Shown: positions 34,966 through 43,353 of the stretch, piece after piece
Position numbering within the stretch: the stretch's first letter is position 1
Layout of the letters: the number at the start of each line of letters is the position of its first letter
Source: Gracilimonas sp964505215
GTDB taxonomy: Bacteria; Bacteroidota; Rhodothermia; Balneolales; Balneolaceae
Length of the DNA stretch: 64,000 bases
NCBI GenBank assembly: GCA_964505215.1
Contig: CAZDGU010000010.1
Span: 1 to 64,000, forward strand
Reading direction: 5' to 3'
Position numbers and translations under genes: made by a program
The notes under the pieces: model-generated
Databases searched by the model: none
Seen by the model: only the letters and a program-made list of their open reading frames with translations
Told to the model about the DNA's origin: nothing

Positions 34966-35163
34966 ATGAAAGCATTTGTTTGGTGGATGTTAAGCATAAG
35001 CATTGGCGCAGCAGCAGGCTATGCTTTAAGCTTTATGTTAGCCACCCATGTTTATATACTTATTGCCGCCGGGGTGATAGTGGGAAACTCGGTCTATATC
35101 ACGGCACTCATTCACAAATCCAACGAAAGTATTCCTTTTGATGAGGAGGATGCAGAGGAATAA
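34966..35163 (+). CDS. Small two-span membrane protein, unknown
   Basis: A 65-residue protein with two hydrophobic segments (about 5-28 and 30-49) and an acidic C-terminal tail (FDEEDAEE). It follows ytxJ by 72 bases on the same strand and ends 12 bases before the convergent mtnA stop. I do not recognise the family. The membrane pattern and a standard ATG suggest a real gene. Confidence 0.55.
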   Translation: MKAFVWWMLSISIGAAAGYALSFMLATHVYILIAAGVIVGNSVYITALIHKSNESIPFDEEDAEE

Positions 35164-35175
35164 TTCCGGAAATAT

Positions 35176-36219
35176 TCAGTGCGCGATTTCCGCTATCTGT
35201 TTTTTAAAATCAGATGAAATGATGCCCTTCTCGGTAATAAATCCGGTTATGTAATGGTGAGGCGTTACGTCAAATCCGGGATTATATGCTTTGGTTTTCT
35301 TTGGGGTGATGGGAGTATTGCCAAAGTTAAGGACCTCTTCAGGCTCACGCTGCGGAAGTTCAACATCTGTACCGTTTTCTGTTTCCACATCAAAAGTTGA
35401 AGCCGGAAGGGCCACGTAAAATGGAATGTCATTTTCTTTAGCTAACACAGCTAATGAATAGGTTCCTATTTTGTTTATTGTATCGCCGTTGGCGGTAACG
35501 CAATCGGCACCTACAAGAACCATATCAACTTTGCCGGACTTCATCAGCCATCCGGCGGCTGCATCAGAAATGAGATGAAATGGAATTTCAGCTTTTTTCA
35601 TTTCCCAGGCCGTAAGTCGGGCACCCTGCAAAAGCGGTCGGGTTTCATCAACCCAAACGTGAATATCTTTATCATCCCGATGGGCGTGCACCATCACAGA
35701 AAAAGCCGTTCCTAAACCTCCGGCTGCTAATTTACCGGTATTACTGTGGGTTAGCAGGTTCGCATCTTTATCAATCAGCTCCTTACCAATTTCTCCAATT
35801 TTTATGCTAACACGGCGGCCTTCAGCATGTATGGTTTGGGCCGTTTTAAGAATAATGGTTTTAATTTCCTCCAAATCTTTATCCTTGTTGGCAAAAACGG
35901 TTTGGCTTATCCGCTGCAGTGCCCAGCTTATATTAGCAGCAGCGGGGTGAGATGATTCCAGATATTCAATCCAACGATTCAGCTCCACATTAAAGCTGGT
36001 GAAGGTTTTTGAATCCAAATCCCGGATTCCCAAATACAAACCATAAGCGGCGGCAATGCCTATGGCTTGTGCACCGCGTACTTTTTTCTTTTTTATAGCT
36101 TCCCAAACTTGTCCAACAGTATTTAAGTCAGAATAAATTTCACGTAAGGGAAGCTGCGTTTGATCTAAAATTACCAAGTGGTCTTCTTGCCACGATAGCG
36201 ATTCGTAAGATTGTTCCAT
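35176..36219 (-). CDS. mtnA: MtnA-like sugar-phosphate isomerase with catalytic Cys replaced by Ser
   Basis: Homologue of methylthioribose-1-phosphate isomerase (methionine salvage), eIF2B-like fold, 347 residues. Conserved blocks are VRGAQAIGIAAAYG (48-61), VWVDETRPLLQGARLTAWE (188-206) and GADCVTANGDTINKIGTYS, with the catalytic Asp at D239. The catalytic Cys motif THCN reads THSN here, with Ser159 (codon AGT) in place of the Cys160 of the B. subtilis enzyme. Either the enzyme works without the thiol, has changed function, or is inactive. No other methionine-salvage gene (mtnK, mtnB, mtnN) is adjacent. It lies 69 bases after the ggt start region on the same strand. Confidence 0.85.
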   Translation of the reverse strand: MEQSYESLSWQEDHLVILDQTQLPLREIYSDLNTVGQVWEAIKKKKVRGAQAIGIAAAYGLYLGIRDLDSKTFTSFNVELNRWIEYLESSHPAAANISWALQRISQTVFANKDKDLEEIKTIILKTAQTIHAEGRRVSIKIGEIGKELIDKDANLLTHSNTGKLAAGGLGTAFSVMVHAHRDDKDIHVWVDETRPLLQGARLTAWEMKKAEIPFHLISDAAAGWLMKSGKVDMVLVGADCVTANGDTINKIGTYSLAVLAKENDIPFYVALPASTFDVETENGTDVELPQREPEEVLNFGNTPITPKKTKAYNPGFDVTPHHYITGFITEKGIISSDFKKQIAEIAH

Positions 36220-36288
36220 GAAAAAGTACGCAGATGTGATGAATCATTAAATATTTCAGCTCATCTAATATAGAAGAATTCAGCAAAG

Positions 36289-37986
36289 TTAATAACCGGA
36301 GGCATAGCCATCGCCTCGGGGATCTACACCGCTTGAGTACTTGCCGTCATCATCCTTGAAAATATTGTGCGCACGTCCAATTCCGGGAATTTCAAAAAGT
36401 TTATGACCTTTTTCTTGTAAAAGGGCTTTGGTATCCGGACTGATTCCATACTGGTCCAGCATCAGCGCATCGGGCAGCCACTGGTGGTGAAAGCGAGCTG
36501 CTGCTGTTGCCTGCTGAGACTGCATCCCAAAAACAGCACGATTTAAAAAGCTCTGTAGCGTAGCGGTTATAATTCGGGGACCGCCGGCAGCTCCTAAAAT
36601 CATGTCCACTTTGCCATTTTTAGTTACAATAGTTGGAGTCATACTGCTCAACATTCGCTTCCCGGGTTCAATGGCGTTTGCTTCCGCCCCAATTAGTCCG
36701 TAGGCGTTGGGTTCTCCGGGCTGGGCTGAGAAATCATCCATTTCGTTATTCAGTAAAAAGCCGGCTCCTTCTACGGCAACGTGGCTTCCAAAAGAACCAT
36801 TGAGCGTGGTAGTAACCGCAACGGCATTTCCATCTTTGTCAATAATTGAGAAATGGGTGGTTTCGGTAGATTCATTAAACCCTTCGATTTTACCGTGCGA
36901 AAGCGAGCTGGAAGGAGTGATCTTATCCTGCTGAAAACTTTCCATGCGTTTGTTGTTATAAGCCTGACCGGTTAACTCTTTTACCGGAACATTCACGAAG
37001 TCAGGGTCTCCTAAATAAAAGGAGCGGTCGGCAAAAGCACGGCGCATGGCTTCGCTCACTACGTGGATATAGTCGGCAGAGTTATGGCCCATTTCTTTTA
37101 AATCATAATTATCAATCATAGCCAATATTTGAGCTACGGCAATACTTCCGCTGCTTGGCGGTGGCATAATATGCAGCTTATAATCCATGAATTCGGCGGT
37201 AACAGCTTCGCGCCATTTGCTGTTGTAATTGCGCAGGTCTTTGTATGAAATAATACCTCCGCTGCGCTTCATTTCATTCACAATATGATCGGCAACCGGA
37301 CCGGAATAAAAGCCTTCACGTCCAAAGCGGGCAACTCGTTCCAGGGTTTCAGCTAAATCGGTTTGTACGAATAAATCCCCTTCTTTAAACATAGAAGCAT
37401 CTCCGGTGGTAAAGTACTTGGCCGAAGCGGGATATTTTAAGAATATATCTTTGCGCTTGTTGAGGTCGTGGGCCTGACTGAAGCTGAGCGGATATCCTTC
37501 TCTGGCCAGTTTAATGGCGGGCTGAAGCAGTGCATCTAAGGGAAGTTTTCCATACCGCTCAGAGGCTTTAACCATTCCATCTACCGTGCCTGGCACGCCC
37601 GGAGCTAAAATACCTTCCCAGCTCAGGTCTGTCTTAAATTCCCCATCACGCAAGTACATGTCTCGGGTTGCTTTGGCCGGCGCTTTTTCACGGAAATCGA
37701 GCGTGGCAGTTTCGCCATTGGCCAGGTGAACGACCATAAATCCACCGCCACCAATATTTCCGGCTCTTGGCAGGGTTACAGCCAGTGCAAACTGAACGGC
37801 AATGGCTGCGTCAACGGCATTTCCGCCCTGTTGAAGAATTTCTTTTCCAATTTCGGATGCGTACTTATCGGCTGTAACAACCAGGCCGTTTTCATACGAT
37901 TTTGAGTTTAAAACCTGCGCATTTGTCGAAAACGAGACAAAAACCAGCAGAAGGGATAAAACGAGGGAGCGTAGTAAGAAAGTCAT
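36289..37986 (-). CDS. ggt: Gamma-glutamyltransferase proenzyme
   Basis: Exported Ntn hydrolase that removes or transfers the gamma-glutamyl group of glutathione-like peptides. A signal peptide (about 1-23) is followed by the large subunit with GGNAVDAAIA and NIGGGGFMV. The autoprocessing site is TETTHFS, where the second Thr becomes the N-terminal nucleophile of the small subunit, followed by DKDGNAVAVTTTLN and the late LSSMTPTIV and GAAGGPRI blocks. The length of 565 matches E. coli Ggt. The nearby presence of YtxJ suggests bacillithiol rather than glutathione as main thiol, so its substrate may be a peptide. Confidence 0.93.
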   Translation of the reverse strand: MTFLLRSLVLSLLLVFVSFSTNAQVLNSKSYENGLVVTADKYASEIGKEILQQGGNAVDAAIAVQFALAVTLPRAGNIGGGGFMVVHLANGETATLDFREKAPAKATRDMYLRDGEFKTDLSWEGILAPGVPGTVDGMVKASERYGKLPLDALLQPAIKLAREGYPLSFSQAHDLNKRKDIFLKYPASAKYFTTGDASMFKEGDLFVQTDLAETLERVARFGREGFYSGPVADHIVNEMKRSGGIISYKDLRNYNSKWREAVTAEFMDYKLHIMPPPSSGSIAVAQILAMIDNYDLKEMGHNSADYIHVVSEAMRRAFADRSFYLGDPDFVNVPVKELTGQAYNNKRMESFQQDKITPSSSLSHGKIEGFNESTETTHFSIIDKDGNAVAVTTTLNGSFGSHVAVEGAGFLLNNEMDDFSAQPGEPNAYGLIGAEANAIEPGKRMLSSMTPTIVTKNGKVDMILGAAGGPRIITATLQSFLNRAVFGMQSQQATAAARFHHQWLPDALMLDQYGISPDTKALLQEKGHKLFEIPGIGRAHNIFKDDDGKYSSGVDPRGDGYASGY

Positions 37987-38377
37987 AGGAATGAATTAAT
38001 GTTTACGTAAAAGAATTTTGAGATTATAAGGTAAAGCAATCATACTTACTTTTAAAACTATTAAAAAAGCCCTGTATTGTTCTTTAAAATAGAAACGATA
38101 AATCAAGGTTTTAGGTGAATTAGAATGAATGGGATTTAGAAGCTCGTTCTTGTTATAAAACATGGGAAGCTACATCAGTGGAGATTAAGAACTAAAGCCT
38201 TTACACCAATTTTTTATCACCACAGAGTGGCGCTTAGTTTGGGGCAGTGTTTCGCAGAGTTTTTTTAAACCCTCAGCGGAACTCCGCGCATTCCTATGCG
38301 GAAATCTGAGAGAAAATAAAAAAGTTAAGAACTGCTCAGTCCCTCTATTGCCACAAAAAATGGCATCACCCCAAAAA
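37987..38377. repeat. Gene-free stretch with a diverged palindromic repeat
   Basis: This 391-base gap lies between the xerD 3' end and the ggt start. The first part (37987-38160) is AT-rich and should hold the ggt promoter (minus strand). The part at about 38217-38328 contains CACAGAG, TTTCGCAGAG, CTCAGCGGAACTCCGCG and GCGGAAATCTGAG units in the same order as the 23762-23868 element, so it looks like a diverged relative. Open frames here are chance. Confidence 0.55.
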
Positions 38378-39289
38378 CTAAGCCCGGGGGTGAAATTCTT
38401 TGTGTACCTGATGCAGGAACGAGCGGTCGATGTGCGTGTAAATTTCGGTGGTGAGGATGGAGGAATGGCCCAGCATTTCCTGTACGGCCCGCAGGTCGGC
38501 ACCGCCTTCCAGCAGATGGGTGGCAAAGGAGTGGCGGAAAATATGAGGATATACGTTTTTTTGGATATCCGCTTTTTCAGCTGCTTTTTGCACAATGTTC
38601 CAAATACTCATCCGCGAAAGCGCGCTGCCGCGCATGCTTAGGAATACTTTGTTTTTGGCTTTATGAGCTTTTTCAGGATTAAAGAACTGAGGACGAACGG
38701 CTTCCAAATAATGAGAAACAGCCTCTTGAGCAATTTCCCCGACAGGTACCAGACGCTCTTTATTTCCTTTTCCAACCACGCGAATAAATCCGACTTCAAA
38801 AATAAGGCGGTCTTGCTCCAGGCCGGTGAGCTCGCTTACTCGCATTCCGGTTCCGTATAGCGTTTCCAAAATGGCTTTATCGCGGATGCCGGCTGAAGTG
38901 GTAAGATCAGGCGTACCGAGCAGGCGTTCTACTTCATCCCGATTTAACACTTCGGGCAGTTTGGATGCTTTTTTAGGCAGTTCTACCAGTTCTGCGGGAT
39001 TGGCTTTGGTGATGCCTTCCACAACGGCAAACTCGTGGAAGCTGCGGATGCTGGAAATATTACGAGCCAAAGAACTGGCGGAAAGCAGCTGCTCATCAAC
39101 CAGAAAATTCAAAAAATCTTCAATATGATTGAGCGAAACCCCGGCAAGGTCCTTCATTTTCTTTTCCGAAATCAGGAAACGGAAGTAGCGCTCAAGGTCA
39201 TTTTTATATGAAATTACAGAGTTTTCGGTAAGGCCTTTTTCAAGCTTAATAAACTGGAGATACAGGTCTAACTCTTGCTTAAAAGCCAT
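38378..39289 (-). CDS. xerD: XerC/XerD-type tyrosine recombinase
   Basis: Site-specific recombinase that resolves chromosome dimers at dif. A SAM-like N-terminal core-binding domain (about 1-90) is followed by the catalytic domain with the full set R150, K174, H249, R252, H275 and nucleophile Y284 (TGMRVSEL, HIFRHSFATHLLEGG, LGHSSILTTEIYTHI). The 303-residue length is that of XerC/D rather than a phage integrase, and there is no mobile element around it. Its ATG directly adjoins the stop of the upstream PgpH-type gene, so they are co-transcribed. Confidence 0.92.
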   Translation of the reverse strand: MAFKQELDLYLQFIKLEKGLTENSVISYKNDLERYFRFLISEKKMKDLAGVSLNHIEDFLNFLVDEQLLSASSLARNISSIRSFHEFAVVEGITKANPAELVELPKKASKLPEVLNRDEVERLLGTPDLTTSAGIRDKAILETLYGTGMRVSELTGLEQDRLIFEVGFIRVVGKGNKERLVPVGEIAQEAVSHYLEAVRPQFFNPEKAHKAKNKVFLSMRGSALSRMSIWNIVQKAAEKADIQKNVYPHIFRHSFATHLLEGGADLRAVQEMLGHSSILTTEIYTHIDRSFLHQVHKEFHPRA

Positions 39290-41701
39290 TTATTCAGCTT
39301 TTTCTGATTCTTCTTCTTTTTCCGTTTCCGGCTTTTCCTCAGCTTTTTCATTCAACGATTTTTCCGCTTCTTTCTTGGCTTTTTCTTCCTTCTCGCGCTC
39401 TTTGTCTTCCGGATACTCAACCCGGCTGTGATATACGCCCACCAATATATTTAAGAACGTTTCTTTTATAACCTGAAGATGGCGAAAGGTAAGCGGACAA
39501 TGGCTCAGCTGGCCTTCTGCAACACGGTCGTCAACCATGCGATTTACTAAACTTTCCAGCTTGCTGTAAGTAGGATTTTTCATAGCGCGGGAGGCGGCTT
39601 CAATGCCATCGGCCAGCAGTAATATACCGGTTTCTTTTGTGGAGGGAAGCGGACCTTCGTAACGGAATTGATCTTCCTGCAGCTTGCTGCGCATGTCTTC
39701 ATCCTCTTTTGCTTTTTCATAAAAAAAGCGGATCACAGAAGTGCCGTGATGGGTTTTTATGAAATCAACGATAACCTCAGGCAAATCGGCTTCCTCAGCC
39801 ATTTTAACGCCTTCACTAACATGTGCTTTAATAACCATGGCGCTCATTTGCGGCTTCAGCTTGTCATGTTCGTTAGAGCCTTTACTTTGATTTTCGACAA
39901 AGTATTCGGGCTTCACCATCTTGCCGATGTCGTGATAGAGCGCGCCTACCCGACAAAGCAGCGAGTTGGCGCCAATGGCAGAAGCAGCTGCTTCAGATAA
40001 ATTTGCAACCTGTAAACTGTGATGAAACGTGCCCGGTGCCTTGTTCATCAGTTCTTTTAAAATGGGTTGATTGGTATCTCCCAGCTCAATAAGGGTGAAA
40101 TCGGTGGTTATGCCAAAGAGCTTCTCAAACAGAAGAATGATAGGGTAGGTGAAAAGAATGAACACGGAGCTGATAGCAATGTACATCAAATCAGAAAGGA
40201 ACATGTCCCAGCCGCTGAGTGTGGCTACTTTAAAAGAACCAACCACCAAAAAGTAGGTCACAAAAACAATACCGGGTGTGGTAAAGAAAAACTGGGCACG
40301 GTCTTTAATATCCCGAACGGAAAATACGCCCAAACTACAGGCTGCAAATGTGGCTACCACAAACTCAAAGTCATTTCCGTTTACCAGTCCCAGCAGTGCC
40401 GCCAGCGTAATGGACGACACCAATCCAACTCTTGAGTCAAAAACAATAGTGAGTACAATGGGAGCTATGGCAATGGGAATGATGTATGGGTCGGCAAAGT
40501 CAAAATAATTCACAAGCCCCGAGCCTAATGAAACAAGCCCCATAATCAGGAATACCAGGAAGAACATGGCGTTATTAGAAATGATTTTTCGCCGATAGAG
40601 ATAGAGGTACATAAAAAAGACAAAGGTCACGGCGATGATAACCACCAGCTGACCGGCAAAACGAACCCATTTTTCAATACTGGTAGCATTTTCGGAACGG
40701 GCTTCTACCAAGCTTTCAAGGATGTTGGCGCGCTCGGGATTTACCAAATCACCCTTACGAATAATTACCTGACCTTGGGCAATAGCTCCTTTGGTTTCTG
40801 AAACGGTAGCTAATGCTTCTTGCAGGCGTGCCTGGGTGTCTTCCTCATTATATTTGTAGTTAGGCATTATCACTTTGTTATAAAGCTCTAAAGCAAGGCG
40901 GGCACGGGCCTCTTCAAAAGCCTGATTGAGCCTGAATTGTACAAACTGATTGGCTTCCCGAAGATCTCGTACGCGGGAAATATTAACCGCCTGTTCGGTG
41001 CTTTCTACATTATTTCGGATGGTTATTTTATCCGAATCTAAGGTGCTTTTATTTCGGTTGATGATACCCTGATTCATCAGCTCTTCAATTAAAAGCTCAA
41101 GCCGCTGCTTTACGCTTACGCCCACAAACTGGCTGGAAGATAGATTTTGTTGCTGCACACGGGCATAACTGTCTAACAGTACCTGCCAGGAAGGTTCTGT
41201 GAGCTCTATTTCAGACAGTTTTAATTCCTGTATAAATTTCAGACTGTCGTCGTAAGTTGAGGAGGTTTCATTGAGCTTTACAGCCTGCCAGTCGGCATAG
41301 GCTTCCAATACGGGTTGAATGTCGCGATAGATGGAGTCGAGCCTGGACTGAATGGCAAGGGGCACTCCGGGGTCCATCCTGAAAATAGGAGGGGTGGAGT
41401 TTTTAATTTGTTGGCGTTCCTGTTCAATTTCACTTTCGGTTTTATTGAGTGCAAAAGTGAAAGGTGCCGTAAGATCGGGATTTCTCCAGGGTTGTCCCTG
41501 CGTGTAATTCAAGCCCGTGTTAACGGGATTTTGAGGCAACGAAAAAACGGTAAGTGCTATAAAGAAAACAACTATAAAAAAGCGGACGTAGGGATTTTGT
41601 TTTAACGAATATTTTTCCCGCTCTTTTTTCTTTTTCTCACCAATAAGAGGAGCCAGTTCCTTTTTCTTTTGGCCTAATCCAATTTTTTCCAGTAAGCTCA
41701 T
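39290..41701 (-). CDS. 7TM-HD domain phosphodiesterase, PgpH type
   Basis: Membrane HD hydrolase of the PgpH family, known in Listeria to degrade cyclic di-AMP. The order is: a short cytoplasmic N-terminus, a membrane helix (about 32-50), an extracytoplasmic 7TMR-HDED domain (about 60-345), seven membrane helices (about 350-545), and an HD domain with HHSLQVANL, LYHDIGKM, HVSEGVKMAEE and DGIEAASR. The C-terminal 50 residues are a Lys/Glu-rich low-complexity tail. At 803 residues it is slightly longer than Listeria PgpH. It is the first gene of the pgpH-xerD unit. Confidence 0.9.
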   Translation of the reverse strand: MSLLEKIGLGQKKKELAPLIGEKKKKEREKYSLKQNPYVRFFIVVFFIALTVFSLPQNPVNTGLNYTQGQPWRNPDLTAPFTFALNKTESEIEQERQQIKNSTPPIFRMDPGVPLAIQSRLDSIYRDIQPVLEAYADWQAVKLNETSSTYDDSLKFIQELKLSEIELTEPSWQVLLDSYARVQQQNLSSSQFVGVSVKQRLELLIEELMNQGIINRNKSTLDSDKITIRNNVESTEQAVNISRVRDLREANQFVQFRLNQAFEEARARLALELYNKVIMPNYKYNEEDTQARLQEALATVSETKGAIAQGQVIIRKGDLVNPERANILESLVEARSENATSIEKWVRFAGQLVVIIAVTFVFFMYLYLYRRKIISNNAMFFLVFLIMGLVSLGSGLVNYFDFADPYIIPIAIAPIVLTIVFDSRVGLVSSITLAALLGLVNGNDFEFVVATFAACSLGVFSVRDIKDRAQFFFTTPGIVFVTYFLVVGSFKVATLSGWDMFLSDLMYIAISSVFILFTYPIILLFEKLFGITTDFTLIELGDTNQPILKELMNKAPGTFHHSLQVANLSEAAASAIGANSLLCRVGALYHDIGKMVKPEYFVENQSKGSNEHDKLKPQMSAMVIKAHVSEGVKMAEEADLPEVIVDFIKTHHGTSVIRFFYEKAKEDEDMRSKLQEDQFRYEGPLPSTKETGILLLADGIEAASRAMKNPTYSKLESLVNRMVDDRVAEGQLSHCPLTFRHLQVIKETFLNILVGVYHSRVEYPEDKEREKEEKAKKEAEKSLNEKAEEKPETEKEEESEKAE

Positions 41702-42086
41702 TTATTTATAATGGGGTGATTATTTGTAAGAAGTACGTTAAGCATTGCTCAAGTTACAAATCTTATTCTTTAGGATACAGAAAACCATATAGTAATACTA
41801 CATGCTGTCCTACAACAATGCTGTCCTACAACATAAATAAGGAGAAAATCACTTTGGTCGTCATTTATTTGAATATGTATGCTCGGTTTTAGCAAAATCC
41901 GGTTTAATGCTGCGCTAAAAAGTACGTATTATTGAAACACATCACTATTGCAGTAATATTTAATCGGCTTAAAGCTAAATCTCAGGTTTATGAATAAAAA
42001 ATACAGCCTTACCGAATATCTAAGCTTTGGTTAGTTTACCTTACGTTAACCCTCACATATCTTCATCTCAAATCAAACCATAATTA
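41702..42086. other. Gene-free 385-base divergent promoter region
   Basis: This AT-rich gap separates the divergently transcribed pgpH-type and ksgA genes and should hold both promoters. I see no gene. The one clear structure is a perfect tandem duplication at 41802-41833, listed separately. Confidence 0.6.
41802..41833. repeat. Perfect 16-bp tandem duplication
   Basis: ATGCTGTCCTACAACA occurs at 41802-41817 and again at 41818-41833 with no gap. It lies midway between two divergent genes. Two copies only; it may be a recent slippage event or a paired protein-binding site. Confidence 0.85.
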
Positions 42087-42860
42087 ATGTCTTTTAGAAC
42101 TAAAAAAAGTCTTGGCCAGCATTTTTTAACCGATCCGGTTGTAATATTTCAAATAGCAGATGCCATAGTTGCAGAGGGGGAGATGCGGACAATAGAAATT
42201 GGCCCGGGAACGGGAGCACTGACGGAAGCACTGCTGCAAAAGTTTGATGATGTGCACGCGGTTGAAATTGATAAGCGTGCAGTCAAGGTTTTGGAGCAAA
42301 AGTTTGACCGACTCACCATTCACACTAAAGACATTTTGAAGGTGAATTGGGAAGAAATAGTTGAACCGTCTAAAAAAAATGTAGTATTCGGGAATCTGCC
42401 TTATTACATCACCAGCCCCATTTTGTTTGATTTACTGGAGCACCGCACGCTTTTAACAGAAGCGGTGCTGATGATGCAAAAAGAAGTGGCGGAGCGCCTG
42501 GTGGCCAGGCCGGCTTCTAAAGAATATGGTATTTTAAGTATTCAAACGCAGTTGTTTTGTACACCCGAAATTTTGTTTGATGTGTCGCCGCACTCGTTCT
42601 CTCCGCCGCCAAAAGTAGATAGCGCCGTCATAAAGCTCACCTTCAACAAGCCAAAGCTAAACTGCTCCGATCAAAGCATCAAAAAAGTGGTGCGTACGGC
42701 TTTCAATCAGCGCAGAAAAAAGCTGAGTAATGCTCTGAAACCGGTTTTGGGAGATTATCACCCCGAGGGATTTAACTTAGATGACCGGGCCGAGCATTGG
42801 TCTCCCCAAACGTATGCAAAGTTGGCAGAGCATCTGGAGCAAACTGACAGGTTATCCTGA
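42087..42860 (+). CDS. rsmA: 16S rRNA dimethyladenosine transferase
   Basis: KsgA/RsmA dimethylates two adjacent adenines in helix 45 of 16S rRNA. The N-terminus KKSLGQHFLTD is diagnostic, followed by the SAM-binding EIGPGTGALT, the catalytic NLPYYITSPI (motif IV) and VMMQKEVAERL. At 257 residues it has the family length, and the C-terminal NQRRKKLSNAL helix is present. Single gene; groES follows after 154 bases with its own promoter region. Confidence 0.95.
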   Translation: MSFRTKKSLGQHFLTDPVVIFQIADAIVAEGEMRTIEIGPGTGALTEALLQKFDDVHAVEIDKRAVKVLEQKFDRLTIHTKDILKVNWEEIVEPSKKNVVFGNLPYYITSPILFDLLEHRTLLTEAVLMMQKEVAERLVARPASKEYGILSIQTQLFCTPEILFDVSPHSFSPPPKVDSAVIKLTFNKPKLNCSDQSIKKVVRTAFNQRRKKLSNALKPVLGDYHPEGFNLDDRAEHWSPQTYAKLAEHLEQTDRLS

Positions 42861-42922
42861 AAAGCCGCCTTAATTTGGCAATTAATAACAAATAAGCAGG
42901 TTCGCCTTTTTCATTTCTTGTT

Positions 42923-42938
42923 TGGTATGGAACTTGCA
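42923..42938 (+). promoter_or_regulatory. Possible sigma-54 promoter upstream of groES
   Basis: TGGTATG-GAAC-TTGCA has GG (42924-42925) and GC (42936-42937) 12 bases apart, and fits the loose sigma-54 consensus TGGYRYR-N4-TTGCW, though C is missing at the fourth position. It lies about 77 bases upstream of the groES ATG. I find no CIRCE element here. A chance match is possible; the stronger site before flgB shows that sigma-54 is probably present. Confidence 0.35.
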
Positions 42939-43014
42939 ATTAACCATGCGAAATATCAGAGCTTCGGCTCATAACAAATTAACTTTTAACTAAAATTTAA
43001 CAGGAGTCATACAA

Positions 43015-43302
43015 ATGGCTAAGATTCAACCTTTAGGCGACCGTGTGTTGGTTCAGGCAGAACCTGCTGAAGAAAAAACCAGCTCAGGTATTATCATCCC
43101 TGATACGGCTAAAGAAAAACCACAACAAGGAACAGTGGTGGCAGTTGGTGCCGGTAAAGTAGAAAATGGCACTAAAATTGAAATGAGCGTTAAAGAAGGA
43201 GACAAAGTGCTCTATGGAAAATATGCAGGTACAGAAGTAACGCTTGATGGAGAAGAGTACCTGATTATGCGCGAATCTGATATCATGGGTATTGTATCAT
43301 AA
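43015..43302 (+). CDS. groES: Co-chaperonin GroES
   Basis: The 10-kDa lid of the GroEL chaperonin, 95 residues. It shows the typical start IQPLGDRVLVQ, a mobile loop (EEKTSSGIIIPDTAKEK) and the GDKVLYGKYAGTEV block. A good AGGAG ribosome-binding site lies 7 bases before ATG. The groEL start follows 51 bases after the stop, and the pair forms the usual operon. Confidence 0.97.
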   Translation: MAKIQPLGDRVLVQAEPAEEKTSSGIIIPDTAKEKPQQGTVVAVGAGKVENGTKIEMSVKEGDKVLYGKYAGTEVTLDGEEYLIMRESDIMGIVS

Positions 43303-43353
43303 ACCCTTTTTTCAAAAAGAAATTAAATTTTAAACTAAAAAATATAGATAATT

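Noticed and set aside
38185..38595. A 136-residue minus-strand frame overlapping xerD
   Set aside because: Half of it lies in the xerD coding region in another frame, the rest in the diverged repeat. It has no protein-like features.
38378..39289. XerD-type recombinase as part of a mobile element
   Set aside because: Length, domain pattern and coupling to the PgpH-type gene fit a housekeeping Xer protein; no element ends are visible.
42861..43014. CIRCE element (HrcA operator) before groES
   Set aside because: I looked for TTAGCACTC-N9-GAGTGCTAA and found no match in the 154 bases.
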